Shown here piece by piece: positions 35,418 through 44,119 of a stretch of DNA of 64,000 bases. The number at the start of each line of letters is the position of its first letter. The stretch's first letter is position 1. The position numbers and the translations under genes were made by a program. The stretch comes from JAVBMP01 sp031552195 (GTDB lineage Bacteria > Desulfobacterota > Desulfovibrionia > Desulfovibrionales > Desulfovibrionaceae): contig JAVBMT010000023.1 in the NCBI GenBank assembly GCA_031552195.1, positions 62,001 to 126,000 of the forward strand, read 5' to 3'. Below the pieces are notes generated by a model that was not told the origin of the DNA, did no database searches, and was given only the letters and a program-made list of their open reading frames with translations.

Positions 35418-35609
35418 CGTATTACCCTTAATTGTTTTATATTTCGCGCAGTCAGGTTTTAAAGAAAAGCGGCAGCCTTGACAAGGGAAGTTTAACGCCG
35501 GCGCAAACTGCCTGCTTAACCTTATTATCATTGCAAAAACAAAGCGTTTAGGCTAGTCTGGCGAACTGAACCAAAGGCGGAAAAACCGCTTTTTACCTCT
35601 GGAGATCCG

Positions 35610-36473
35610 ATGCTTAAAGATATGAAAAAAATATCCAGGAATAACGCTGCCGTCATTCTCTTCCTGCTTTGCGCGGGGCTAACGCTTTTTCCCGTTTGCG
35701 GCCAGGCGGCCGCCGCCGCTGACAGCAAAGCCCAGGCCGACGCGTTGCGCGCCCTTATCAAGGAAAACCCGGATATAGTGCTGGACGTTCTTCGCGACAA
35801 CAGCGAACTGGTTCTTGACCTGGTGCAGCAAGGCAGCAACCAGCGGCGCGTAAAAATGTTGCGCGCCCAGTGGGAAAAAGACATCACAAGCAACAAGGCC
35901 TTCCAGCTGTCCGGGCGCCCGGCTCGCGGCAACCCTGACGCGCCTGTGGTCATTGTCGCCTACTCAGACCTGACCTGTTCGCATTGCCGCCAGGCCGAAG
36001 CTGTTGTTTCGCGCCTTTTAAACGCTTATGGCGACAAAGTTTTCTTCGTATTCAAACCATATATTTTCAAAGAACGCGCCCTGGCCCGCGAAGCGGCCAT
36101 CACCGTGCTGGCCGCTTTCGAACAGAGCCAGGACAAGGGCTGGGAGCTTTACGACAAATTTTTTCTTGAACAGCAGCGCCTTCTGGATGAGGGAGAAAAA
36201 TACGTCAACCTGGCGGCGCTTGATGTCGGCCTTGACATGAAACGCCTGCAGCTGGACAAAAAAAGCTCACGCCTGAACAAGATGCTTGATGAAGATTATG
36301 ACGAAGGAAAAAAGAACGGAGTTGAAGGCACACCTACCTTCTTCGTAAACGGCCGCTATATTCCCGGCGCCTTTCCGGAAGACGTTTTCGCCTCCGCTAT
36401 AAACCAGGCGCTGGAGAATCCGCAAGGCCGCCCCGCGGTCAGCGCGAAAGACTTTCCAGCCCTTAAAAAATAA
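35610..36473 (+). CDS. DsbA-family periplasmic thiol oxidoreductase
   Basis: A 287-residue exported protein. A signal peptide of about 36 residues (VILFLLCAGLTLFPVCGQAAA) is followed by a helical spacer and a thioredoxin-fold domain with the active site TCSHC near residue 123 and the cis-proline loop GTPTFFVNG near 241. This is the layout of DsbA/DsbG-like and Com1-like proteins that make or rearrange disulfides. GGAG lies seven bases before the ATG. A terminator follows, then the lytic transglycosylase. The partner DsbB is not in the window. Confidence 0.88.
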   Translation: MLKDMKKISRNNAAVILFLLCAGLTLFPVCGQAAAAADSKAQADALRALIKENPDIVLDVLRDNSELVLDLVQQGSNQRRVKMLRAQWEKDITSNKAFQLSGRPARGNPDAPVVIVAYSDLTCSHCRQAEAVVSRLLNAYGDKVFFVFKPYIFKERALAREAAITVLAAFEQSQDKGWELYDKFFLEQQRLLDEGEKYVNLAALDVGLDMKRLQLDKKSSRLNKMLDEDYDEGKKNGVEGTPTFFVNGRYIPGAFPEDVFASAINQALENPQGRPAVSAKDFPALKK

Positions 36474-36486
36474 AGACCAAACTCCG

Positions 36487-36510
36487 GGCGGCCCTTAGGG
36501 CCGCCTTTTA
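36487..36510 (+). terminator. Terminator after the DsbA-like gene
   Basis: GGCGGCCC and GGGCCGCC pair perfectly around TTA and are followed by TTTTATT. A standard intrinsic terminator 13 bases after the stop. Confidence 0.85.
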
Positions 36511-36541
36511 TTCCTCCAACCTGACAATTTTAAAACACACA

Positions 36542-37636
36542 ATGTCGACCCATAAAAAATACAGTTTCGCCCGCTTCGCGTGCCTCTCCGTTTTGTTTGT
36601 CGCGCTTTCCGCCTGCGGCGGCAAAGAACAGCCTCAACCGGCCCCTCCGGCTATTCCGCCCTCAAGCCCCGCCACGGCGAATGAACCCGCGCCCAAGGCG
36701 TTGCCTGAAGAAACCCCTCCTGCGCCAATGCCGCCGCAACCCGCTCCGCCTTTGACACAAAAACAGCTTTTGCAAAAGGTTCCGGCTGGATGGCGTTCTT
36801 TGGCCGAAAAACTTTTTGCGGACGGTTACGGCAGCCCCAGCCTCGTTTCATGGTTCATAGCCATTGGAGACAGCTATTCCGATAATCCCATGGGGGTCAA
36901 GCTCAAGGAACTGTTCAAGATAAAATACATGCCCTCGCCCCCCAGGCCGGCAGGCAGCCCGCCGCCTCCGCGCATTTACAGCAGCTTCGCGAATAAAGAG
37001 ACTGTGGAAAAATGCCGCGCTTTCCTGGCCGTGAACGAGCGGTCCTTTGACCTTGAAGAAGAACGTTTCGGCGTTCCAAGGGAAATTATTGCCGCCCTGC
37101 TGATGGTGGAAACAAAACTGGGCGGATACCTCGGAAAAAACAACCCTTTCTGGAGCCTTTCCTGCATGGCCGCCGCCGATAGCCCGAACATGGTTCCGGC
37201 CCCCTTGGCCGCTTTGCCGGTTCAGCCCGAGCACATGCCGTGGGTGGAAGAAACCCTTAAGGCCCGCTCAAGCTGGGCCTATAAAGAACTTGGTTCACTT
37301 ATCAGATATTGCGCGGATAACTCCGTAAACCCGGTGGACATGAAAGGATCGGTTTACGGAGCTATCGGGCTTTGCCAATTCATGCCGTCGAATATCACCC
37401 GCTTCGGCGTTGACGGCAATAATGACGGCAAAATCGACCTTTTCAGCGTGGAAGACGCCATTCACAGCGTCGGAAGCTACTTCAGACAAAACGGATGGAA
37501 GCCGGGTTTAAGCCACGAAGAACGCGTTACGGTCATCAAAAGATATAACAAAAGCAATCCCTACGCGAACACCATTTTATACCTGGCCAGCGAAATAACC
37601 TTGGCCAACGCCATGGGCGAACAAAGCGGAAAATAG
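36542..37636 (+). CDS. Lytic murein transglycosylase lipoprotein (MltB-like)
   Basis: A 364-residue predicted lipoprotein: a signal helix ends in the lipobox LSAC near residue 24, followed by a Pro/Ala-rich linker of about 50 residues. The catalytic domain has the MltB pattern: FGVPREIIAALLMVETKLGGYLG with the catalytic Glu near residue 189, then GSVYGAIGLCQFMPSNI and DGNNDGKIDLFSVEDAIHSVG. It cuts the glycan strands of murein, leaving anhydro-muramic ends. Its stop abuts the start of the next gene, so the two are coupled. No peptidoglycan-binding repeat is seen. Confidence 0.88.
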   Translation: MSTHKKYSFARFACLSVLFVALSACGGKEQPQPAPPAIPPSSPATANEPAPKALPEETPPAPMPPQPAPPLTQKQLLQKVPAGWRSLAEKLFADGYGSPSLVSWFIAIGDSYSDNPMGVKLKELFKIKYMPSPPRPAGSPPPPRIYSSFANKETVEKCRAFLAVNERSFDLEEERFGVPREIIAALLMVETKLGGYLGKNNPFWSLSCMAAADSPNMVPAPLAALPVQPEHMPWVEETLKARSSWAYKELGSLIRYCADNSVNPVDMKGSVYGAIGLCQFMPSNITRFGVDGNNDGKIDLFSVEDAIHSVGSYFRQNGWKPGLSHEERVTVIKRYNKSNPYANTILYLASEITLANAMGEQSGK

Positions 37637-39208
37637 ATGCGCAATCTCCTTAATCAGCCCGGGCCGTTTCTTATCCGCGACCTTGAACGAATCATTGACG
37701 CGGTAAAAGCGGCCTTTCCCCTAGGCCGACACCGCCGCGAACTGCCTGACGCGGTGCGCGAGCTTTCGCGCATTCTCACGGTCGAGCGCGATGCCAAACA
37801 GGCCTACTGGGCCGCGCCGCGCTTTCTCTCCGCCTATCTCTATTATTTTCTTCCCTGGAACCTGTTGCGCCTGGCCTGGGTTTTGCCGGGGCTTGACCTG
37901 GCCCTCAAGCCGGAAAGCCATATTTTTGACCTGGGCAGCGGTCCGCTTACCTTGCCTCTCGGACTCTGGCTGACCAAACCTGAATTACGCGAAATCCCCC
38001 TGCATTTCACCTGCACCGATCTTTCCCCTCGCCCCATGGACGTCGGGCGCGATATTTTCGCCAAACTGGCCGGTCCGGAAACGCCCTGGAGCTTCAGCCT
38101 GCGCAGAGATACCCTTGAAGGGGCCTTGCTGATGGCCCACGGACGGCAGGACGGCAAAAAAACGCCGTCTCCGTTCGAACGCGAAAAATATGACCTGATT
38201 ACAGCCGGAAACGTTTTGAATGAAATTCCCCAGCCACGCAAAGGCACCCTGGCCGGAAAACTGCGCGCCTTGGCCAAAGGCGCGGAAAAACGCCTTACGC
38301 CTGACGGGCGCGTATTTTTGCTGGAACCGGGAACGAGGCTGGGCGGAAAGCTTATAGCCCTGTTCAGGGCCGGAGCCCTGCAAAGCGGTCTGCTTCCCCT
38401 GGCCCCCTGCCCGCACTGGAATTTCTGCCCGGCCCTGAACTTGAGCGCGCCCTTTGAGGAACACAACAAATCCGGCAACAGGACAGGCCGGGCTGAAGCG
38501 TTTTTCTCCGGGTGGTGTCATTTCTCCCATCAGGCTGACGATGCGCCCAAAGAGTTGCTGGCCCTGACCCGCGAGGCGGACCTGGAAAAATATTCCCTGC
38601 ACCTTGCCTGCCTTTTGCTCCGTAAGGCGGAGAAAGAAGAAACAGCCCTGCTGGAAAGGCTCGGAACCCTGCAAGTTTATGATGATGAAGAAAACGACGA
38701 TTACGGCCTTGATTTTGACTGGGACGACGAAGACGCGCGGGAAAAAACGCAGCCGGAAGCTCCAAGACCCGAACGCAGCGTCCTGCGCATAATTTCCGAC
38801 CCGATCAACCTTCCGGCCAAAGGCCTTGCCGCCCGCTACGCCTGTTCCGAACGCGGCCTGGCCCTGCTTCTGAACGGAGCCTTCCTCCCTTCCGGCGCCG
38901 CGGTTGAGGCGGCCTGGCCCGAAAAAGACAGCCGCGACCTCAAAACCGGCGCGCTGGAAGTGGAATTCAAGGGAAAAACCCTTCCGCGCAAAGAAGCGCA
39001 AGAGGTCACGGCGAATAGAGAAAAAAGACGGCCGCGAAAACCGGAACAAACGAATGAGGCTGAAACGGCTAAGGCCTCAAAAGGCGAGCCTGCGCAAGCC
39101 CGCCCGAGGAAGAGAAAGGAAAATGGCCTCAGCCCTGCGCGGCCAGATTCCCAAACCCGGAATCCAGCCTTGAAAACGAAGAAAAAGCAGCGCCGTCCGG
39201 AGAAATAA
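37637..39208 (+). CDS. Rsm22-like class I SAM methyltransferase with Lys/Arg-rich tail
   Basis: A 523-residue protein with a class I methyltransferase core: the SAM loop IFDLGSGPLTLPLG near residues 93-107, TCTDLSPRPMDVG, and a further AGNVLNEI motif. A later Cys block (CPHWNFC near 257 and WCHFSH near 292) matches the mitochondrial Rsm22/METTL17 group, which acts in small ribosomal subunit assembly. Residues 355-376 are very acidic, and the last 60 are dominated by Lys, Arg and Glu, which could contact RNA. Its ATG directly follows the transglycosylase stop, and ispDF starts one base after its own stop. Methyl acceptor unknown. Confidence 0.65.
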   Translation: MRNLLNQPGPFLIRDLERIIDAVKAAFPLGRHRRELPDAVRELSRILTVERDAKQAYWAAPRFLSAYLYYFLPWNLLRLAWVLPGLDLALKPESHIFDLGSGPLTLPLGLWLTKPELREIPLHFTCTDLSPRPMDVGRDIFAKLAGPETPWSFSLRRDTLEGALLMAHGRQDGKKTPSPFEREKYDLITAGNVLNEIPQPRKGTLAGKLRALAKGAEKRLTPDGRVFLLEPGTRLGGKLIALFRAGALQSGLLPLAPCPHWNFCPALNLSAPFEEHNKSGNRTGRAEAFFSGWCHFSHQADDAPKELLALTREADLEKYSLHLACLLLRKAEKEETALLERLGTLQVYDDEENDDYGLDFDWDDEDAREKTQPEAPRPERSVLRIISDPINLPAKGLAARYACSERGLALLLNGAFLPSGAAVEAAWPEKDSRDLKTGALEVEFKGKTLPRKEAQEVTANREKRRPRKPEQTNEAETAKASKGEPAQARPRKRKENGLSPARPDSQTRNPALKTKKKQRRPEK

Positions 39209-39209
39209 T

Positions 39210-40424
39210 ATGAAAACCTGGGGCATAATATTAGCCGCCGGAAAAGGCTCCCGCCTGCAAGAGACCTTGCGCCCCGGACAGTTGAAACAGTTTTTGCCGC
39301 TGAAGGGCAAGCCGCTGTTCTGGCACGGCGCCAAGGCTCTGGCCGGGCTGCCTGAACTGCTCGGGTTGGTCTTCGTTTTTCCGGAAAACGAACTGAAAGA
39401 CGCCGCCGACCTGCTGCGCGAACTTGACGCCGCGGATCGCCTAGGCTTGCCCTGGCTTGCCGTAAAAGGCGGGGCGGAAAGGCAGGATTCGGTCATGTGC
39501 GCCATACGATCCCTACCGCCTGACTGCGATGTGGTGCTCATCCACGACGGCGCCCGCCCTTTCGCCGATACGGCCCTGGCCCGCCGCGTGCTGGATGGCG
39601 TAAACGATTACCCCGGCGTTGTTCCCGGCATTGCGCTGGCTGATACCGTCAAACGCGTCGACGGCAGCGGAGAGGTCGCGCAAACCATGCCCCGGCAGGA
39701 GCTGCGAGCCGTGCAAACCCCTCAGGCGTTCAGGCTCGAAGCGTTATTCCAGGCCCATTCCGAAGCCGCGCGAAAAGGCCTGCTGGCGACTGACGACGCC
39801 GCCCTGCTTGAAGCCTGCGGTTTACCTGTGCTGGTAGTGGAAGGCGACCCGGCCAACAAAAAAATCACAACCCCGGAAGACCTTGCTTTACTGGAAGAAG
39901 CCGGTACGAGCACGATTTTTTCTTCCGGCATGAAAATGCGTCCTTGTATTGGCTTCGGCTATGACGTGCACCGTTATGGGGGAAAAAGGCCGTTTATTCT
40001 GGGAGGCGTGACCCTGCGCACCGGCCTTACCGTAGACGCCCATTCAGACGGAGACACGCTGCTCCACGCCCTTATGGACGCCCTGCTCGGTTGCATCGGC
40101 GCGGGCGACATAGGCATGTATTTTCCAGATAGCGACGAACGCTTTGATAACATGAGCAGCAGCCTGCTCCTGGCGGAAGTTCTGGAAAAAACCCGCGCGG
40201 CCGGGCTGGAAATAATGAATGTGGACCTTACCGTTGTGGCGCAGGAACCGCGCATTTCACCGGTGCGCGCGGAAATTGTGAAAAAAATCGCCAAGCTGCT
40301 GCAAATTCCCGAACAATTTGTGAACCTTAAAGGCACAACCGAAGAACGCCTGGGGTTCACCGGAGAAAAAAAAGGCATAAAAGCCATAGCAGCCGTCATG
40401 GGGTTGCGTCCGTTCACTTTGTAG
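39210..40424 (+). CDS. ispDF: Bifunctional IspD/IspF isoprenoid synthesis enzyme
   Basis: A fusion of two enzymes of the methylerythritol phosphate pathway. Residues 1-230 are the cytidylyltransferase IspD (ILAAGKGSRLQ, QFLPLKGKPLFWHG, LIHDGARPF, QTPQAF). Residues 240-404 are the cyclodiphosphate synthase IspF, with the metal ligands in GFGYDVHRYGG, AHSDGDTLLHALMDALLG and the later KGTTEERLGFTG. The two act at non-consecutive steps. The order and overlap with the Rsm22-like gene suggest one operon. The gene ends about 100 bases before fadD. Confidence 0.95.
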   Translation: MKTWGIILAAGKGSRLQETLRPGQLKQFLPLKGKPLFWHGAKALAGLPELLGLVFVFPENELKDAADLLRELDAADRLGLPWLAVKGGAERQDSVMCAIRSLPPDCDVVLIHDGARPFADTALARRVLDGVNDYPGVVPGIALADTVKRVDGSGEVAQTMPRQELRAVQTPQAFRLEALFQAHSEAARKGLLATDDAALLEACGLPVLVVEGDPANKKITTPEDLALLEEAGTSTIFSSGMKMRPCIGFGYDVHRYGGKRPFILGGVTLRTGLTVDAHSDGDTLLHALMDALLGCIGAGDIGMYFPDSDERFDNMSSSLLLAEVLEKTRAAGLEIMNVDLTVVAQEPRISPVRAEIVKKIAKLLQIPEQFVNLKGTTEERLGFTGEKKGIKAIAAVMGLRPFTL

Positions 40425-40525
40425 TTTATTGAATCCGATAAATATTTTTATTATGCGCAAGGGCAATTGCAAAAAAGCCTGATCGCCTCATTTCATTAAC
40501 GTTCAAACTCACAGAGCAGAGAAGC

Positions 40526-42325
40526 ATGACCAGCACAACCACCACCTACGATCATACTTCTGAATCTTTCGGCCGCCCTTTTCCCTGGCTGCGCAATTAC
40601 GACCCCAGCGTGCCCGCTTCCATAAATTACGAAACCGTTCCGCTCTATCACTGGCTTGACCAGGCCGCGAAAAAAAAGCCGGGAGGCTTGGCCTGCCAAT
40701 TTGAGAATAATAAAATAACCTACGGCCAAATGCTCGTCATGGCGGAAAAATTGGCGGCCAATCTTGCGGAACACGGCGTCAAGCCCGGTGACCGCGTGGC
40801 CCTCATGCTGCCCAACCTCCCTCAGACCATGGTCGCGTTCTGGGGCATTCTGAAAGCCGGGGCCGTTGTGGTCATGACCAATCCTCTTTACATGGAAAAA
40901 GAGCTGTTGCACCATGTGAAAGACGCCGGCATAAACCATATGATCACAGCCGACCTTTGCTGGAACAAAATCGCGGCCCTGCAAAATCAGCTCGGCCTGA
41001 AGAAAATATTCGTCACAAACATACCGGACGCCTTGTCTTTTCCGCTTAATACCCTGTTCAAGCTGAAAAGCATGAAGGAAAAAAGCCTGATCAAGGTTCC
41101 TTACGACGGCAATGTGGTTTTTCCTTACAAAGATCTGCTTAAAGGCAACAAACGCCTTTCCGTGCCGATTGAAGACCCCGAAAACACCCTGGCCGCCCTG
41201 CAATATTCCGGCGGCACCACCGGGTTGCCCAAAGGCGTGATGCTCTCGCACCACAATCTTTCCGTAAACGTTCAGCAGGCGGCTGTCGTTCTGTCCGACA
41301 TTTTTACGCAACCCACCAAATTTCTGGCAGCCATTCCTTTCTTCCACGTTTACGGGTTGACGACATGCCTGATTCTTCCGGCAGTTACCTGCTGCCCGGT
41401 GTTTCCGCTGCCCCGCTTCACCCCGGTCGACCTTCTCAAAATTGTTGAAAAACATAAAATCAACCTGGTGCCGGGCGCCCCGTCGCTGTATATTTCTCTT
41501 TTGCAGCAAAAAACTTTCGACAATTACAACCTTTCCTGCATGCAATACTGCATTTCCGGTTCCGCCCCCATGCCGGTGGAATATATCGAATTGTTCCATA
41601 AAAAAACCGGCGGCCACGTTATTGAAGGCTACGGTCTTTCCGAAGCCTCGCCTATTACGCACCTCAACCCCCTGCTTGGCGTGCGCAAAACCGGAAGCAT
41701 AGGTTTGCCGTTCCCGGATACGGAAGCCCGCATAGTGGATATGGAAGTGGGCACCCTTCCGCTCGGGCCGGGCAAAATCGGCGAACTTATCATACGAGGC
41801 CCCCAGGTGATGATGGGTTACTGGAACAAGCCGGATGAAACGGCCAACACCCTGCGCAACGGCTGGCTCTATACCGGAGACATCGCCACAATGGACGACG
41901 AAGGTTACTTCACTATTGTCGACCGCAAGAAAGATATGATTATCGTGGGCGGATATAACGTATACCCCCGCGACATAGATGAAGTGCTTTACGCCCACCC
42001 CAAAGTGCAGGACGCGGTGGCCGTGGGCGTTCCGCATCCGACCAGGGGCGAAATAATCAAGGTTTACGTCGTGGTCAAGCCCGGAGAAAACCTTACCCGC
42101 GCCGAAGTCATGAGTTATTGCCGCAGCAAGTTGGCCAACTATAAAATTCCGCGCCAGGTGGAGTTTCGCGAATCTTTGCCCAAAACGCTTGTGGGCAAAG
42201 TATTGCGCCGCGCCCTGGTCAACGAGGAACTGGAAAAATTCAAAGCCCAGGCTGAAAACGGCATAGCTCCTGACGATATTGAAGATACTGAACCGGCTTA
42301 CAACCCAGCGGAGGGAACTGATTAG
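40526..42325 (+). CDS. fadD: Long-chain fatty acid-CoA ligase
   Basis: A 599-residue AMP-forming acyl-CoA synthetase. The ATP/AMP loop YSGGTTGLPKGVMLSHHN is near residues 228-245, the acyl-binding YGLSEASP near 372, and the hinge and C-terminal catalytic block GWLYTGDIATMDDEGYFTIV followed by DRKKDMIIVGGYNVYP near 472. The conserved Lys near the end lies in PKTLVGKVLRR. It activates fatty acids for uptake or recycling into lipids. The ribosome site is weak (AGAG). The glycosyltransferase gene overlaps its stop. A long open frame on the opposite strand is a shadow. Confidence 0.93.
   Translation: MTSTTTTYDHTSESFGRPFPWLRNYDPSVPASINYETVPLYHWLDQAAKKKPGGLACQFENNKITYGQMLVMAEKLAANLAEHGVKPGDRVALMLPNLPQTMVAFWGILKAGAVVVMTNPLYMEKELLHHVKDAGINHMITADLCWNKIAALQNQLGLKKIFVTNIPDALSFPLNTLFKLKSMKEKSLIKVPYDGNVVFPYKDLLKGNKRLSVPIEDPENTLAALQYSGGTTGLPKGVMLSHHNLSVNVQQAAVVLSDIFTQPTKFLAAIPFFHVYGLTTCLILPAVTCCPVFPLPRFTPVDLLKIVEKHKINLVPGAPSLYISLLQQKTFDNYNLSCMQYCISGSAPMPVEYIELFHKKTGGHVIEGYGLSEASPITHLNPLLGVRKTGSIGLPFPDTEARIVDMEVGTLPLGPGKIGELIIRGPQVMMGYWNKPDETANTLRNGWLYTGDIATMDDEGYFTIVDRKKDMIIVGGYNVYPRDIDEVLYAHPKVQDAVAVGVPHPTRGEIIKVYVVVKPGENLTRAEVMSYCRSKLANYKIPRQVEFRESLPKTLVGKVLRRALVNEELEKFKAQAENGIAPDDIEDTEPAYNPAEGTD
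42310..42323 (+). promoter_or_regulatory. Strong ribosome site in front of a non-standard start (ATT or CTG)
   Basis: GGAGGG at 42310-42315 lies in the end of fadD. No ATG, GTG or TTG stands at a proper distance in the glycosyltransferase frame; CTG is at 42318 and ATT at 42321. The ATT is six bases after GGAGG, ideal spacing, and overlaps the fadD stop codon. Confidence 0.45.
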
Positions 42326-44024
42326 CCCAACCCAGCGCATATGGGCCAGCCTGCACCCTTTTTATGAAGGAGGAGCGGTTCTCGGCCGCAAGGAAGCCAA
42401 CCGGGGTTTCATAGAAGCCCTGCTTGAAGCTGATCCTTATGACGCGTACCATTTCTATCTTTCCTCAAAAGGCGAATATGAATATCTTAAAGGCCAGCTT
42501 GAATGCGACTTCCCGGTCCTTTGGAAAAACGGGCGCCTTGTTCTGAGGGCGCAGCGAGAATTGCCCCGAGCCTTGCAAACAGAACGCTTTCACTGCTTCC
42601 ATCTCTCAGACTGCATTTCGGACTTCAATAACCTGGCCAGGGCGCGCAACGCCCTCAGCCAGGTTATTTTTCCCATTACCGGCCCCACTCATTCACTCAG
42701 CTATCTGCGCTTCCATAACTCCTTCATGGAACTCTTGGGGCCGCAGATAAGCGGGCGCGATTCCATCGTCACCACTTCACGCGCCGGAACAGCCGTTGTG
42801 GCAAATATGTTCCGCCTGTTAAGAGAAAACTACCGCCTGCCGGAAAGCGGCTTCCCCTCCCCCCGCCTGGATATGATCCCGCTGGGCGTTGATGCGCGCA
42901 GGGTGCTGGCGGAGCCGGACAGCCCGGAATGGAACACTCTGCGCGCGGACATGCGATACAAACTCGGAGCGGATGCCGATTCCGTCATTTTCCTGGCTTT
43001 TTCCCGCCTTTCAAGCCATTCCAAAATGGATTTCATTCCGCTTTTGCAGGCCTTCCGCCGGGCGGAAAAACTAAAAAACCACCCTTACCTTCTGGTTCTG
43101 GCCGGCTGGGTCGAAGATGGCGACCCGTTGCCTGGCATGCTGGAAACCCTGGCTAAAAATACCGGAGTGCGCCTGAAGCTTCTGCTGCATCCAACCCACG
43201 ATGAGCGAAAGGCGCTATACGCCGCGGCCGACGTCTTCCTTTCACCTTCGGATAATTTGCAGGAAACATTCGGGCTGACCATGCTGGAAGCCGCGGCCGC
43301 CAGGCTGCCTGTCATCGCTTCGGATTTTGACGGCTACCGCGATTTGGTGCAGCATGAGCGCAGCGGCTTTCTCATACCCAGCTACGGTCCGTTTTACGCG
43401 CCCGCAACCGACGCCCTGGCCGGCCTTATTTACGATAGCGATTACCACCTGGCGCTGGCCCAGCAATGCGTTGTCGATGTGCCGGCCCTGGCGCGCGGAA
43501 TAGAGTTTATGGCCGGACAGCCTGTGGTGCGGCGGGAAATGGGCGAAACCGGGCGGGCGAATGTGCTGGCAAATTATACATGGGAAATCGCCATCCGCCG
43601 GCATGTTGCCCTGTGGGACAATCTGAACGCCGTCACGTTGAGCGAAGCGGAAGAAGACGCGTTACGCCGGAGCCGCAGCCCCATTCACCCTCCCTTTATG
43701 GAAATTTTCGCCTCGCACTTTACCCGCCGCCTTGATTGCGCACGGGAAGAAGGCTTTAAACTGCGTTGGAGCAAAAACGGTGAAGCGCTGTACAGGGGAA
43801 AGGAATTTCCTGTTATTTACGGCGAGCTTGAAAATAAAATAGATATGGACTTTCTTAAACAGCTTGTTTTTTTCGCCCGCAATGGCGTTACCCCGCAAAA
43901 GCTCCACGCGGAAATGCGAACTTTTGCCGCGCAAAACGCTTCTTTTTATGGGAAAGACAAATCCATTGACCCCGATTTCCTTATGCTCTGGGCCGTCAAG
44001 CAAGATTTCCTGGAAATAATTTAA
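42321..44024 (+). CDS. Family 4 glycosyltransferase
   Basis: A GT-B fold glycosyltransferase of about 567 residues. The C-terminal half has the donor site: FLAFSRLSSHSKMDF, LLVLAGWVEDGD, YAAADVFLSPSD and ETFGLTMLEAAAARLPVIAS with FDGYRDLV, the E-x7-E region. The last 130 residues, beyond the GT domain, match nothing I know. The start is uncertain: ATT at 42321 behind GGAGGG is preferred, while a TTG at 42279 would overlap fadD by 47 bases with no ribosome site, and the next ATG lies far inside the domain. It follows fadD directly. Sugar and acceptor unknown. Confidence 0.8.
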   Translation: MSPTQRIWASLHPFYEGGAVLGRKEANRGFIEALLEADPYDAYHFYLSSKGEYEYLKGQLECDFPVLWKNGRLVLRAQRELPRALQTERFHCFHLSDCISDFNNLARARNALSQVIFPITGPTHSLSYLRFHNSFMELLGPQISGRDSIVTTSRAGTAVVANMFRLLRENYRLPESGFPSPRLDMIPLGVDARRVLAEPDSPEWNTLRADMRYKLGADADSVIFLAFSRLSSHSKMDFIPLLQAFRRAEKLKNHPYLLVLAGWVEDGDPLPGMLETLAKNTGVRLKLLLHPTHDERKALYAAADVFLSPSDNLQETFGLTMLEAAAARLPVIASDFDGYRDLVQHERSGFLIPSYGPFYAPATDALAGLIYDSDYHLALAQQCVVDVPALARGIEFMAGQPVVRREMGETGRANVLANYTWEIAIRRHVALWDNLNAVTLSEAEEDALRRSRSPIHPPFMEIFASHFTRRLDCAREEGFKLRWSKNGEALYRGKEFPVIYGELENKIDMDFLKQLVFFARNGVTPQKLHAEMRTFAAQNASFYGKDKSIDPDFLMLWAVKQDFLEII

Positions 44025-44095
44025 ACTATTTTCAGAACGCTTAACGCTTGAAACGCCCTGCGGCGATTGCGCGGAAAGCGCGGCGCCGCAATCAG

Positions 44096-44119
44096 GCTTT
44101 CCGGCATCCGCCGGAAAGC
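44096..44119. terminator. Hairpin between two convergent genes
   Basis: GCTTTCCGGC and GCCGGAAAGC pair perfectly around ATCC and touch the stop codon of the leftward gene ending at 44119. It probably ends transcription from both sides, although a T run is lacking. Confidence 0.5.

Noticed and set aside
37985..39049. A 354-codon minus-strand frame opposite the Rsm22-like gene
   Set aside because: The plus-strand frame carries the SAM and Cys motifs; the minus product is Phe/Gly-rich without any recognisable motif and lacks a ribosome site.
40496..42340. A 614-codon open frame opposite fadD on the minus strand
   Set aside because: It mirrors the fadD gene, whose product is clearly a fatty acid-CoA ligase. 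The antisense product has no family features, and such long shadows are common where the third codon base is GC-rich.
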